64,000 nt of DNA from Chloroflexi bacterium HGW-Chloroflexi-6 (GCA_002840685.1 PHBU01000005.1:124001-188000); one strand, 5' to 3'. Positions 40,633 to 49,816 are shown, counted from the stretch's first letter. Numbers and translations: made by a program. Notes: a model not told the origin generated them from the sequence alone.

Positions 40633-42624
40633 ATGACGACTGAAAATCAATATCCCGAAGAGCGGCGCCTGGCCAGTGTGCTATTCGCAGATGTTCAAGG
40701 ATTCACACCGCTGGCAGAAAAACTGGACTTTGAGACGGTCAGCGACCTGATCAAGGGCATCTGGAAAGCGCTCGACAAAGTTATCGAAGCGCATGGCGGT
40801 TACATTGATAAACATCTCGGCGACGGTGTGATGGCCGTCTGGGGCGCACCCTTCGCCAGCGACAACGATGCCGAACAGGCGATCGCTGCCGGGTTGGAAT
40901 TGATCAAGGCCCTCGATGATTTCTGCCTGACCAGCAGCATTCCGGGGGCGGAATTGCTCAAGTTGCGTGTTGGCATCAATAGTGGGGCGGTCTTTGCCGG
41001 GTATATCGGCTCGCGCAACGAATACACCGTCATCGGTGATATCGTCAATGTCGCGGCGCGCCTCGAACAGGTTGCAGAAGCAGGAACGGTTGTGATCGGT
41101 GAGAATACCTTCCGGATGGTACGCGCCAGCTTCCGGGTAAAACGCCTCGAACCCATCCTGGTCAAGGGAAAAACAGAACCGGTTCAGTCTTACACGATCG
41201 AAGGCTATCTCAACGCTTCGAACCGTCCGCGCTACCAAAGCGCTGACAGCCTGGTGACCAACATGGTAGCGCGGGATGCCGAGATCCAAAAACTGATCAG
41301 CATTTTCGAGCATACCTGCTCATCAAAACACCCGCAAATGGCATTGATCCACGGCGAAGTGGGCATCGGCAAGTCGCGTTTGATGCTGGAATTCAATAAC
41401 CGGCTCGAAGAAGGCGAAACGGATGTTCACATTTTCTCGACCCGGGCCCTGGCGCAAACATCGCGCATCCCATACTACCTGTGGCGAGTCATGCTCAGAA
41501 ACCACTTCGGGATGCGCGACGACGACAAACCGGATGACGCAGCCACAAAGTGGAATACCGGGCTGAGCAACCTGTGGGAAAACACACCCGGAAACGTTCA
41601 GACAGAAGCAACCCAGGTGCTGGGTGAGATCATCGGGGTTTCTTCCAATACCGACAAACCATCCAGCGAAAAACAGCACCGCATTTTCTTCCTGGTGACA
41701 GACATGCTGCATCGAATAAGCCAGAAAAATCCATTGGTGCTTTTTGTGGACGATCTGCAGTGGGCAGATCGTGAAAGCCTGCAACTGCTATCTTTTTTAC
41801 TGAGCCTGGATGAACCAAAAATGTCGTTAATGGTGGTCGGGGCGGCGCGCCCGGAATTTTTAAAAACCCAGCCACAATGGCACAATACTGCCCGCGCAAT
41901 TTCGCTTGGCCCAATTCCTTTCAATGCAGAACTGGTCTCATTGGCGTACCCCGATTTGCAGGGCATTCCAGACGAGGCGCTTGAAGCAATTGCAGCCAAA
42001 GTCGAAGGGAATCCATATTTTATGGAGGAGATTGTCAAGAGTCTGGTCAAATCAGGAGCCCTGGGCAATGCCATCACGATCGAGGAAATCCAGGAACAAT
42101 TGATTACAAAAATCCCAGAGTCGCTGCGAGGCACCCTGCAGGCCAGGCTGGACAATTTGTCACGAGAGGCGCGAGCCGTGGCGCTGATGGCATCCGTGGT
42201 TGGACGCGTTTTCTGGGTCGGCAGCATCATCGCCCAGACCAAGTCTGCGGCCCTGCCGGGCATCATGCCAATGAAGAATGCGCCAGATGCAGTTGTGGAA
42301 CGCTTCATTCAAGATGGCTTACGCCAACTGGTGCGCGCCGAACTGGCATTTCCACGCCAAAATTCTCAATTTTCCGAAGATCAGGAATATATTTTCAAGA
42401 ATGCTTTCTTGCGCGACGTGGCATACAGCCTGATCCCCAATCGCAGCCGGGCCCAATTGCACCAGATTGTTGCAGAGTGGCTAGAAAAGCATACCGACAC
42501 GACATTTAAAGGCATGGCCCAGGAGCACATAAGAAGCGCAGAAATCTCACAGAAACTCTCGACCGGCAACATGGCCATCTTACAAAAAATTGGAGTAAAC
42601 CCGCCTGAAAGCACCCCGCAATAA
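40633..42624 (+). CDS. Class III nucleotidyl cyclase fused to AAA ATPase
   Basis: A 663-residue protein. Residues about 12-190 form a class III adenylate/guanylate cyclase domain: metal aspartates D20 (LFADVQGFT) and D64 (LGDGVMAVWG), and NEYTVIGDIVNVAARLEQ with the N-x-x-x-R transition-state pair. Residues about 220-480 are an AAA-type STAND ATPase (AAA_16) with Walker A GEVGIGKS at 241-248 and Walker B LVLFVDDLQWAD near 369-380. The rest is helical and ends before the TPR repeats often found in such proteins. This layout is typical of signalling ATPases that couple cAMP/cGMP formation to nucleotide state; the ligand is unknown. Confidence 0.87.
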   Translation: MTTENQYPEERRLASVLFADVQGFTPLAEKLDFETVSDLIKGIWKALDKVIEAHGGYIDKHLGDGVMAVWGAPFASDNDAEQAIAAGLELIKALDDFCLTSSIPGAELLKLRVGINSGAVFAGYIGSRNEYTVIGDIVNVAARLEQVAEAGTVVIGENTFRMVRASFRVKRLEPILVKGKTEPVQSYTIEGYLNASNRPRYQSADSLVTNMVARDAEIQKLISIFEHTCSSKHPQMALIHGEVGIGKSRLMLEFNNRLEEGETDVHIFSTRALAQTSRIPYYLWRVMLRNHFGMRDDDKPDDAATKWNTGLSNLWENTPGNVQTEATQVLGEIIGVSSNTDKPSSEKQHRIFFLVTDMLHRISQKNPLVLFVDDLQWADRESLQLLSFLLSLDEPKMSLMVVGAARPEFLKTQPQWHNTARAISLGPIPFNAELVSLAYPDLQGIPDEALEAIAAKVEGNPYFMEEIVKSLVKSGALGNAITIEEIQEQLITKIPESLRGTLQARLDNLSREARAVALMASVVGRVFWVGSIIAQTKSAALPGIMPMKNAPDAVVERFIQDGLRQLVRAELAFPRQNSQFSEDQEYIFKNAFLRDVAYSLIPNRSRAQLHQIVAEWLEKHTDTTFKGMAQEHIRSAEISQKLSTGNMAILQKIGVNPPESTPQ

Positions 42625-42628
42625 AAGA

Positions 42629-42634
42629 TATAAT
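42629..42634 (+). promoter_or_regulatory. -10 box for the XdhC gene, leaderless
   Basis: TATAAT ends 7 nt before the ATG at 42642 and starts 5 nt after the cyclase stop; CTGAAA 18 bp upstream is a partial -35. No ribosome site lies between. Confidence 0.5.
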
Positions 42635-42641
42635 TGCTTTC

Positions 42642-43436
42642 ATGAAACAAAACCTGTACTCGATCATTACTGACTTGCTTGAGCGGGGCGAATCGGCGGC
42701 ACTTTGCACCATCGTAAATTCTAAAGGTTCAACTCCGCGTCGGGCCGGAAGCAAAATGCTGGTTTTTGAAAATGGGGAATTCACCGGCACAGTCGGCGGC
42801 GGGGAGCTCGAGCACCGCGTCTTGGACGAGGCTATGATCGCAATGGCCGAAGGCAAACCATCCCTGCTCAAATACAATATGACCGATCCGGCGCGCGGCG
42901 ACCCTGGCGTATGCGGCGGCCAAATGGAGGTCTACGTGGAACCGATCCTGCCACCCGCAAAAATCGTTGTTATCGGCGGCGGACATGTTGGCAAGGCCGT
43001 TGCCCACCTGGCAAAATGGCTGGGATACACGGTTGCAGTCAGCGACGACCGGACCGAGTTCTGCACGCCTGAAATGAACCCGGATGCGGACGAGTTCTTT
43101 CCCGTTCCGATGCAAGACCTGCCAAAACACCTGAAACTGAACCGACAGACCTATCTGATCCTGACCACGCGTGGCTCACTGGTCGATGTGGCCGGCATGC
43201 CGCCCCTGCTGGAAAGCAAGGCCGCCTATATCGGCGTGATCGGCTCGAAACGGCGCTGGGCAGCCACCGTCAAAGGGTTGAAAGAAAAAGGCGTCAGCGA
43301 AGAGCAACTCGCCCGCATCCACTCTCCGATGGGATTGGAACTGAACGCTGAAACCCCCGAAGAAATTGCTGTCAGCATCATGGCTGAGATCATCATGCTC
43401 AGCAGCGGCGGCAACGGCAAATCAATGTCAAAATAA
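42642..43436 (+). CDS. XdhC/CoxI-family molybdoenzyme maturation factor
   Basis: A 264-residue XdhC-like protein. ALCTIVNSKGSTPRRAGSKMLVFENGEFTGTVGGGELE at about 20-57 is the XdhC/CoxI domain; GVCGGQMEVYVEPI near 90-103 follows; a Rossmann-type domain starts at KIVVIGGGHVGKAVAHLAKWLGYTVAVSDDR near 107-137 and ends with IHSPMGLELNAETPEEIAVSIMAEII. XdhC proteins sulfurate and insert molybdenum cofactor into xanthine dehydrogenase-type enzymes. No molybdoenzyme gene is in the window, so the client is elsewhere. Its stop overlaps the ATG of the zinc-ribbon gene by one base. Confidence 0.9.
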   Translation: MKQNLYSIITDLLERGESAALCTIVNSKGSTPRRAGSKMLVFENGEFTGTVGGGELEHRVLDEAMIAMAEGKPSLLKYNMTDPARGDPGVCGGQMEVYVEPILPPAKIVVIGGGHVGKAVAHLAKWLGYTVAVSDDRTEFCTPEMNPDADEFFPVPMQDLPKHLKLNRQTYLILTTRGSLVDVAGMPPLLESKAAYIGVIGSKRRWAATVKGLKEKGVSEEQLARIHSPMGLELNAETPEEIAVSIMAEIIMLSSGGNGKSMSK

Positions 43437-44032
43437 TGGCCATCATCCCGCCCGCCCAACGCATGTTCCACGGTCAGATCAGCGCCGCGGCGCTGGCCGA
43501 CCAGTTGGCAGCCTGTTTTAACGATCGCCAACGGCGAGTCAGCGTTTCGCAAGCCGGGGTTTCGTCACTGGTGCAGATCGGTAGCAAGCACGGAACGCCA
43601 GTCACCGTTCACATAACGGACACCAGCGGCGGGGTACTCGTCACGATGAGCCGCGATCGCAATTGGCTCGATAAAGCCGGAGACGCGAGCGAACTCATCG
43701 AGCGGGCCGCTTCCCATCCGCTTTCACTGTTGGCCATGGTTCCCGATGTGCTCGGCGAACTCAACCAGGAAAACGTTGCCCCGCAGATCTGGGATGCGAT
43801 CAACGATCTGTGCGCCCTGACCCGCTCCCTGGCCGGGGAACGGGATGCGCCGCAAAACCCGAAAGTCTGCGAATACTGCGAGACCGCCAACGATCCGCAG
43901 CTTGAGTCCTGCACGATGTGCGGAGCGGCACTTCCGAGCGAGTTGCCACGCAAATGCCCGAAATGCGGACGCGGCCACACCTCCGATGCGCTGTTTTGCC
44001 AGGCCTGCGGCACACGCCTGGTGGATGGTTGA
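43436..44032 (+). CDS. Double zinc-ribbon protein
   Basis: A 198-residue protein. The first about 130 residues are an unrecognised, mostly helical/beta domain (ADQLAACFNDRQRRVSVSQAG, VTVHITDTSGGVLVTMSRDRNWLD). The C-terminus has two zinc ribbons: CEYC...CTMC at about 142-160 and CPKC...CQAC at about 172-192 (DZANK type). It is coupled to xdhC (TAATG) and precedes an SPFH-domain gene. SPFH proteins of the YdjI group normally end in such a ribbon, so the ribbon here may act in trans with it. Confidence 0.65.
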   Translation: MAIIPPAQRMFHGQISAAALADQLAACFNDRQRRVSVSQAGVSSLVQIGSKHGTPVTVHITDTSGGVLVTMSRDRNWLDKAGDASELIERAASHPLSLLAMVPDVLGELNQENVAPQIWDAINDLCALTRSLAGERDAPQNPKVCEYCETANDPQLESCTMCGAALPSELPRKCPKCGRGHTSDALFCQACGTRLVDG

Positions 44033-44063
44033 AACATTTTTGATAAATTGACGTATATAATGC

Positions 44064-44092
44064 TTGAAACATCATCTTGGATGGACTACAAT
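44064..44092 (+). promoter_or_regulatory. Promoter of the SPFH-HTH gene
   Basis: TTGAAA (44064-44069), exactly 17 bp, TACAAT (44087-44092). The leader of about 30 nt carries AAAGGAGAG before the ATG. Confidence 0.75.
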
Positions 44093-44129
44093 TAACCTAT
44101 TGATGCCCTGAACTTAAAAGGAGAGAAGC

Positions 44130-45200
44130 ATGGCTCGTATCTTTGACGTTATTGAATATCGCAACGAAATGGTGGATGAAATCGTCCATCGCTTCCCGGA
44201 CGACACCAGCATTGGCGATTACCGCATTGGTTCGCAATTGATCGTCCGCGACGGACAGGCTGCGGTCTTTTTCCGCAACGGCCAGGCGCTGGATGCCTTC
44301 GGCCCCGGTATGCATACCCTGGTGACCGCCAACGTCCCCAAGCTGATCGATTTCATCGGGAAAGCCTTCAACGACCGGACTCCCTTCCCCGCGGAAGTGT
44401 ATTTCGTTTCGCTAAAAGAATTTGCCAATAAAAAATGGGGCACACCCCAGCCGATCATCGTCCGCAACCCGGGCATGGGGCTTGGCGTGGCGCTCCTGCA
44501 AGGCTTCGGTACTTACTCCTTCCAGGTCAATGACCCGCAATTGTTTGTGACCAACATCGTCGGCAAACAGGCCATCTTCCGCACTAGTGAAATTGAAGAG
44601 CGCATGCGCACCATGCTGCTGTCCAAGTTCCAGGATTTATTGGGCGAAACCGGAGCAAAGAAGAGCGTTCCCGAACTGATCGGTTTGACCGAAGAACTCG
44701 GCGCTGGCGTGCGCGCCAAAGCCCAGGATGATTTCGCTGCCCTCGGCCTGACGCTAAAAACTTTCTACATCGGCAACCTGAAACCGTCCGAGAAATCGGC
44801 CCAGGAACTGCGCGATATGGGCATGCTCGACATGGCCACTTACACCCAACTGCAAGCGGCAGACGCAATGCGCGACGCCGCCAACAACCAGAGCGGCGGC
44901 GCAGGCCTGACCGCCGGGATTGGCGCCGGGATGGGTATCGGCAACCTGATGGGGCAGGCGCTCCAGGGCGGCATGCAACAACCGTCACAGCAGCAATCCG
45001 CCCAGCAGTCAACAGCCAGCGGAGCCGCCGCGGGCGGCGCAATGGCCGACGTGATGACCCCATCCGAAGCGGCCGCAGTCCTGCGTGTCTCCGAAGAAGA
45101 TGTGATTGCGGCCATCCAGGCAGGTGACCTGAAGGCCAAGAAACTCGGCAGCGCTTACCGCATCAGCAAAAGCTCGCTTGAAGAATTCCTAAAAGGCTAA
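44130..45200 (+). CDS. SPFH-domain protein with C-terminal excisionase-type HTH
   Basis: A 356-residue fusion. Residues about 1-230 are an SPFH/band-7 domain of the YdjI/virion-core group (IVRDGQAAVFFRNGQALDAFGPGMHTLVTANVP near 38-70; EIEERMRTMLLSKFQDLLGE near 152). A Gly/Met/Gln-rich, Ala-rich low-complexity linker covers about 250-305, and about 310-355 is a MerR/excisionase-type HTH_17 (MTPSEAAAVLRVSEEDVIAAIQAGDLKAKKLGSAYRISKSSLEEFL). Normally these SPFH proteins end in zinc ribbons; here the ribbon is encoded by the preceding gene. The HTH would let an oligomeric SPFH ring contact DNA or a protein. Its purpose is not apparent. Confidence 0.8.
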   Translation: MARIFDVIEYRNEMVDEIVHRFPDDTSIGDYRIGSQLIVRDGQAAVFFRNGQALDAFGPGMHTLVTANVPKLIDFIGKAFNDRTPFPAEVYFVSLKEFANKKWGTPQPIIVRNPGMGLGVALLQGFGTYSFQVNDPQLFVTNIVGKQAIFRTSEIEERMRTMLLSKFQDLLGETGAKKSVPELIGLTEELGAGVRAKAQDDFAALGLTLKTFYIGNLKPSEKSAQELRDMGMLDMATYTQLQAADAMRDAANNQSGGAGLTAGIGAGMGIGNLMGQALQGGMQQPSQQQSAQQSTASGAAAGGAMADVMTPSEAAAVLRVSEEDVIAAIQAGDLKAKKLGSAYRISKSSLEEFLKG

Positions 45201-45212
45201 TACTTAACAATA

Positions 45213-45250
45213 AAACTCCCCGTCATGTTGAATGATGGGGAGTTTTTCTT
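45213..45250 (+). terminator. Terminator after the SPFH gene
   Basis: A 15-bp stem AAAACTCCCCGTCAT (45213-45227) with 45233-45247 (one G-U), GTTGA loop and T tail. Confidence 0.88.
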
Positions 45251-45265
45251 TGGAGGCAGTGCCGC

Positions 45266-45685
45266 ATGCCCGTTGAAAATCTTTTACAGGAAGTCAATAT
45301 AGTGGCCACCCTAGCCGGTATTCTGGCCGGGTTTGCCTTCTCGGCCGTTGTACAATTCATCGCAAGCAACCAGCCAGGCCGATTGACGACGATCATTATC
45401 AGCATATTTTCTCTCTCCGCCTTGATGTTTCTTTATACCTTGTTTGCTTTCGTCTTGATCGGCATGTCCACAGCGGAATTAAATCAAGAGATCAAGGCGC
45501 TTGATGGAATGGGCAATTGGGCCTTCATCATTGCCTTTTTAGGATTAATCTTCTTTCTTACCGGCGTCGGCCTGACAGGCTGGGTCCGGTCCACGGCAAC
45601 AGGGATTGCCACCAGCCTGTTTGCGCTGATGACCCTGTGCCTGTCATTATGGGCGTTTTTCACTGCCGCCAGTGCTTTTTCCTGA
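45266..45685 (+). CDS. Four-helix membrane protein of unknown function
   Basis: A 139-residue protein with four hydrophobic helices at about 10-32, 43-68, 84-107 and 112-137, and a short acidic loop (STAELNQEIKALDG). I do not recognise a named family. GGAGG lies 8 nt before the ATG. It stands between two terminators, so it must have its own promoter or depend on readthrough of the terminator upstream. Confidence 0.65.
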   Translation: MPVENLLQEVNIVATLAGILAGFAFSAVVQFIASNQPGRLTTIIISIFSLSALMFLYTLFAFVLIGMSTAELNQEIKALDGMGNWAFIIAFLGLIFFLTGVGLTGWVRSTATGIATSLFALMTLCLSLWAFFTAASAFS

Positions 45686-45691
45686 CAGAAT

Positions 45692-45728
45692 AAAAAAATA
45701 CGCGGCCATCCATTTAGGATGGCCGCGT
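45692..45728. terminator. Bidirectional terminator between convergent genes
   Basis: Perfect 12-bp stem ACGCGGCCATCC (45700-45711) with 45717-45728 and ATTTA loop; A7 on the left gives a T-run for the minus strand, so it ends the fatty-acid operon. Confidence 0.85.
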
Positions 45729-45748
45729 TTCAATTTAAGACTAAACCA

Positions 45749-46075
45749 CTAGCGAATTTTGAACATCTGGGTCAGTTTCATGGCCAGGTTCAGATCGCCA
45801 GTCAACTTGAGTTTGCCTTCCATGAAGGCTTTCATCCCGTCCAGTTCGCCGGTAAAAATCCGCACGTAATCGCCAGAATCGGCTGTCAAAGTCATCTTGG
45901 GTGTGGCATGAACACCTTTTTGAACGTCAACCTTGCCATCTTTTATGTCAGCATACCAATCCCCGGCTTCTTCTCCGGTGAATTTGAATTGGATGACGGC
46001 ATTCAGGCCGGGAGCTTTTTCCGGCAGGAACGCGCCGGGCATTTTGGACATCAGGGTTTCAATTGTGAGGGGCAT
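45749..46075 (-). CDS. SCP2 sterol/lipid-carrier domain protein
   Basis: A 108-residue stand-alone SCP2 domain. ADIKDGKVDVQKGVHATPKMTLTADSGDYVRIFTGELDGMKAFMEGKLKLTGDLNLAMKLTQMF at about 42-106 is the diagnostic pattern (G-K-L-K-x-x-G-D). It binds fatty acids, acyl-CoA or sterol-like lipids in a hydrophobic tunnel. As last gene of the beta-oxidation operon it probably presents substrates to the dehydrogenases or the FadB/FadN-like protein. A palindromic repeat separates it from the thiolase gene. Confidence 0.88.
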   Translation of the reverse strand: MPLTIETLMSKMPGAFLPEKAPGLNAVIQFKFTGEEAGDWYADIKDGKVDVQKGVHATPKMTLTADSGDYVRIFTGELDGMKAFMEGKLKLTGDLNLAMKLTQMFKIR

Positions 46076-46094
46076 TTCAATCTCCTTGTTATTT

Positions 46095-46123
46095 GTTGGG
46101 GCGCAGCAATGCTGCGCCCTTAC
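46095..46123. repeat. Dispersed palindromic repeat, family A copy 2, over the thiolase stop
   Basis: 29 nt beginning GTTGGGGCGCAGCA, two mismatches to copy 1 at 9506. Its right end contains the thiolase stop codon (TAA on the minus strand at 46120-46122). Confidence 0.88.
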
Positions 46124-47304
46124 TGTAGATTTTCAAAAATGGATGCCGCGCCCATGCCGCCGCCGATACACATGGTCACCATGCCATAGCGGGATTTTCT
46201 GCGGGCCATTTCATAGATCAACTGCGTGGTAAGTTTACCACCGGTGCAGCCCAGCGGGTGTCCGAGAGCGATCGCGCCGCCGTTGACATTAACCTTGCTT
46301 TCGTCGAGTCCCAACTCGCGGATGACGGCCAGGCTTTGCGAGGCGAAGGCCTCATTCAGTTCAAACAGATCGATATCTTCCAGTTTCAAACCGGCGATTT
46401 TGAGCACCTTGGGGATGGCCGCGATCGGGCCGATGCCCATCAGCTCTGCCGGGACACCGCCGGTTGCAAAAGCGACAAAACGCGCCAGGGGCCTGAGTCC
46501 CAGTTTGGCGGCCCTGTCCGCAGACATGATCACAACCGCCGCGGCGCCGTCCGATGTCTGGGACGAGTTGCCAGCTGTGACCGATCCGCCTTCTTTGAAA
46601 GCAGCCTTCAGTTTGCCAAGCGCTTCCAGGGTGGTGTCGGCGCGCGGGCCTTCGTCGCGGCTGACCGTGAATCTCTTCGTCAGCGCTGCGCCATCCACAA
46701 CCTCGACGGTTTCCACATCGATCGGCACGATTTCAGGGTCAAAGCGGCCTGAATTAACCGCATCCACCGCTTTTTGATGAGAGCGCAGGGCAAAGGCATC
46801 CTGCTCTTCGCGCGAAATGCCATATTTCTCGGCCACATTTTCGGCGGTCAGACCCATACTGGTGAACGCTCCGGGGTCTTCGGCCGCGAAATGGGCATTG
46901 GGCGCAAATTTATTACCCGTCATCGGCACCAGCGACATGGACTCAGCGCCGCCCGCGATGGCGACCTCCATCTGCCCGGTCATGATCGCATAGGCTGCAT
47001 GGGCGATCGACTGCGACCCGGACGAACAATAGCGATTGATGGTCTCACCGCTGGTTGTATGCGGCAGCCCGGCCCGCAAGGCCACCGTCCGCGCCATGTT
47101 CAATCCCTGCTCGCCTTCAGGGAAGGCGCAGCCAAGAATAACATCTTCCACGTCGGCGGAGTCGAGCCCCGGGGTCCGGCGCAAAAGCTCCTTGACCACC
47201 TCCGCCGCCATTTCATCGGGCCGGACCGTTGCCAGCCCGCCGCGTTTCGATTTTCCAACAGCCGTTCGCGCGGCTGAGACAATTACAGCGTCTCGTATAT
47301 TCAT
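46120..47304 (-). CDS. Acetyl-CoA acyltransferase (thiolase)
   Basis: A 394-residue thiolase, the last step of beta-oxidation (cleavage of 3-ketoacyl-CoA). The acyl-accepting cysteine is C93 in [23 protein letters not shown] follows near 116; [19 protein letters not shown] near 340-358 carries the catalytic His; CIGGGMGAA near 379-387 carries the second Cys. It belongs to the FadA/FadI degradative type rather than biosynthetic AtoB by context. The ATG has AGAAGGAG upstream. It follows the FadB/FadN-like gene by 79 bp in the operon. Confidence 0.93.
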   Translation of the reverse strand: MNIRDAVIVSAARTAVGKSKRGGLATVRPDEMAAEVVKELLRRTPGLDSADVEDVILGCAFPEGEQGLNMARTVALRAGLPHTTSGETINRYCSSGSQSIAHAAYAIMTGQMEVAIAGGAESMSLVPMTGNKFAPNAHFAAEDPGAFTSMGLTAENVAEKYGISREEQDAFALRSHQKAVDAVNSGRFDPEIVPIDVETVEVVDGAALTKRFTVSRDEGPRADTTLEALGKLKAAFKEGGSVTAGNSSQTSDGAAAVVIMSADRAAKLGLRPLARFVAFATGGVPAELMGIGPIAAIPKVLKIAGLKLEDIDLFELNEAFASQSLAVIRELGLDESKVNVNGGAIALGHPLGCTGGKLTTQLIYEMARRKSRYGMVTMCIGGGMGAASIFENLQ

Positions 47305-47383
47305 AAATTCTCCTTCTCTGGACACGGAGCAGCGAGTCCGTTGCCAAAACGAAAATCATCCGTCAACTCCGCATCCAAAACTT

Positions 47384-49768
47384 TTAGTTCCGCAACGGCT
47401 TGCCCGTCTGCAACAAATTCCACATGCGTGCCTGGGTCTTTTCGTTGCCGCACAGGCTCAGGAAGGCTTCGCGCTCCAGATCAAGAATATATTGCTCGCT
47501 GACCCAGGCTGGCCTGCTCAACTCGCCGCCTGTCATAACATACGCCAGCTTGCCGGCGATGAGCTTCTCATACTCGGTGATGTATTTGCCTTCGGCCATC
47601 ATATGGATCCCAACTCTCAGCCCGGCCAGGGCATCACGACCTGCCGCGTAGATTTGTTCGGGCGCAGGCGGACGGTAGTTACTGGCGGCCAGGTGCAGTA
47701 CTTCGCGCTTGGCTTCGGTCAAGAGATGATCGCGATTCAAGATGATTCGGTCAGCCGCGCTCAGGAAACCAGCCTGGCGCGCTTCTTCAGCGCTGGTGGC
47801 GACCTTGGCCAACCCGATTTGCTCAAAAACACGCTGGAGATACGGAAAAGCATCCGCATTCTGGGTGCGCATCGGCGGGTTGACCACGCGCCGCAGCATT
47901 TCCTTGGTGCCGGCACCGGCCGGGATGACACCCGCGCCCAGTTCGACCAGCCCGATATACAGCTCCCCCGCCGCGACGACCCGCGAGGCATGCATGGTTA
48001 CTTCCGCGCCGCCACCCAGGGCCAGCCCGGCTGGGGCAACCACCACCGGTTTGGGGAAGTATCGCATGCGCATGTTCATCGACTGTAATTTGCGGATGGC
48101 CGCATCCAGCATCTCCCACATACCCTGTTGGGCCGCCACAACCACCATGAACAGGTTCGCGCCCGCGCTGAAATTCTCGGCTTCCGAACCCACTACCAGC
48201 CCATCAAACTCACTCTCGGCCTTGTCGAGCGCCAACGAGGTGATCTCAAAGATATCATCGTCGAGCGCGTTCATCTTTGTGTGAAACTCAACCAACCCGA
48301 CTCCCTCGCCAATATCATAGAGCGTTGCGCCAGCGTTCTCGGCCACCTTCTTCGAACCGGAAATCGTCACAAAGCCGGCCAGGCGCGTCAACGGCACATA
48401 CTTTTTCTGGGCCACATCGTACACGCCGATTTTGGCCTTGCCTTCATATTGATAAAAAGTGGATATGCCGCTGGCGAGCATCTGGCTCACCCATTCGGGA
48501 GCCGGGAAACCCGCCTCGGCCATTCGCCGCGCGGAACTTTCCACCCCGAGCCTGTCCCAGGTTTCGAAGGGTCCGGCCTCGTGCCCAAAGCCCCAGCGGA
48601 CGGCATCGTCGACCGGCTTGGGGGTATCGGCCACTTCGGGGATGATCGCTGCCGCGTACTGGAATCCCTGCCAGGTGAGGGCCTGCGCCAGTTTGGCGGC
48701 CTTGTCGTCAGCTGCCAGCAAAGCCGTCAGCCGCTCGGCCAGATCTTCGGTATCCTTGGCCTGTTTAACGGAATCAAACCTGGGCTTGGTTGGCGCTTCA
48801 TGCTCCAGCGTGGAAAGGTTCAAAGACCAGAATTCCTTCTTGCCATCCTCGCCCCGCACTTCCTTGTAAAATCCAATCTTGCTCTTGTTGCCCAGCCAGC
48901 CGCGTTCGAGCAGCGATTTGATCAGCGCGTTCGGCTTCTCGGCCTGCAGATAAGGTTGGGCGTAGCTGTCATGCGGGATGGCCGGGGCCAGGTTGCGCCC
49001 GACATGATCCCAAACGTCGATGCCGACCAGGTCGATCAGGCGGAAAGTGGCAGTGCGCGGGCGGCCCATCAGCGGGCCAGTAATGGCATCGACTTCATCG
49101 ACGGTGTAGCCGTTGTTGATGATGAAATCGAGCGCAAAAGCGCCTGTGCCAAAAGCAACGCGGTTGCCGATGAAGTTGGGCGTGTCTTTGCAGAGCACAA
49201 TACCCTTGCCCAGGCGGTATTCGCCAAAGTGGCTAACGAAGCGGATCACATCGGGAAGGGTTTCGGCGGTCGGGATGACTTCGAGCAGCTTGAGATAGCG
49301 CGGCGGGTTGAAGAAGTGCATCCCGAGAAAGTGCTGCTTGAAATCCTGGCTGCGTCCGGCAGCAATATCCTTGAGCGGGATGCCGGAGGTGTTCGAGGCG
49401 ATGATGCTGCCCGGTTTGCGGACGGCGTCGATGCGCTCCATCAGCGACTGCTTGATCTTGAGATTTTCGACAATGACTTCGAGCACAAAATCGGCCTGGC
49501 CGACAGCAGCCTCAAAATCGTCTTCCAGGTTGCCTGTTTTAACCAACAAATGTCCATCGGACGAGAAAAACGCCGCCGGCTTGGCCTTTTTGGCATTCTC
49601 GAAACCAGTGTTAACGATTTTGTCCCGGGCGGTTTTATCATCTCCGGCATCTTTTGGCACAATATCCAACAACGTCACCGCTACCCCGGCATTGGCAAAA
49701 TGTGCCGCAATCGCCGCGCCCATTGTGCCCGAGCCGATAATGACCGCAGTATTAACTTTATATTTCAT
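47384..49768 (-). CDS. 3-hydroxyacyl-CoA dehydrogenase/enoyl-CoA hydratase (FadN type)
   Basis: A 794-residue bifunctional enzyme with the dehydrogenase first, as in Bacillus FadN and unlike E. coli FadB. NAD site VIIGSGTMGAAIAAHFANAG at about 9-28, then NTSGIPLKDIA near 127 and FFNPPRYLKLLEVIPT near 154; the C-terminal dehydrogenase domain follows to about 400. Residues about 500-740 form an enoyl-CoA hydratase/isomerase fold (FSAGANLFMVVVAAQQG near 553, ALGGGAEVTMHASRVVAAGELYIGLVELGAGVIPAGAGTKEML near 607-650). It hydrates enoyl-CoA and oxidises the alcohol. SD AAGGAGAG precedes the ATG; a frame reading 20 residues further upstream only translates the repeat. Confidence 0.92.
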   Translation of the reverse strand: MKYKVNTAVIIGSGTMGAAIAAHFANAGVAVTLLDIVPKDAGDDKTARDKIVNTGFENAKKAKPAAFFSSDGHLLVKTGNLEDDFEAAVGQADFVLEVIVENLKIKQSLMERIDAVRKPGSIIASNTSGIPLKDIAAGRSQDFKQHFLGMHFFNPPRYLKLLEVIPTAETLPDVIRFVSHFGEYRLGKGIVLCKDTPNFIGNRVAFGTGAFALDFIINNGYTVDEVDAITGPLMGRPRTATFRLIDLVGIDVWDHVGRNLAPAIPHDSYAQPYLQAEKPNALIKSLLERGWLGNKSKIGFYKEVRGEDGKKEFWSLNLSTLEHEAPTKPRFDSVKQAKDTEDLAERLTALLAADDKAAKLAQALTWQGFQYAAAIIPEVADTPKPVDDAVRWGFGHEAGPFETWDRLGVESSARRMAEAGFPAPEWVSQMLASGISTFYQYEGKAKIGVYDVAQKKYVPLTRLAGFVTISGSKKVAENAGATLYDIGEGVGLVEFHTKMNALDDDIFEITSLALDKAESEFDGLVVGSEAENFSAGANLFMVVVAAQQGMWEMLDAAIRKLQSMNMRMRYFPKPVVVAPAGLALGGGAEVTMHASRVVAAGELYIGLVELGAGVIPAGAGTKEMLRRVVNPPMRTQNADAFPYLQRVFEQIGLAKVATSAEEARQAGFLSAADRIILNRDHLLTEAKREVLHLAASNYRPPAPEQIYAAGRDALAGLRVGIHMMAEGKYITEYEKLIAGKLAYVMTGGELSRPAWVSEQYILDLEREAFLSLCGNEKTQARMWNLLQTGKPLRN

Positions 49769-49787
49769 GGTCTCTCCTTTTGCCGGA

Positions 49788-49816
49788 GTAGGGGCACAGC
49801 AATGCTGCGGCCCTAC
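49788..49816. repeat. Dispersed palindromic repeat, family A copy 3
   Basis: 29 nt beginning GTAGGGGCACAGCA, two mismatches to copy 1 at 9506, both within the arms. It lies between the acyl-CoA dehydrogenase and FadN-type genes of the operon. Confidence 0.85.
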
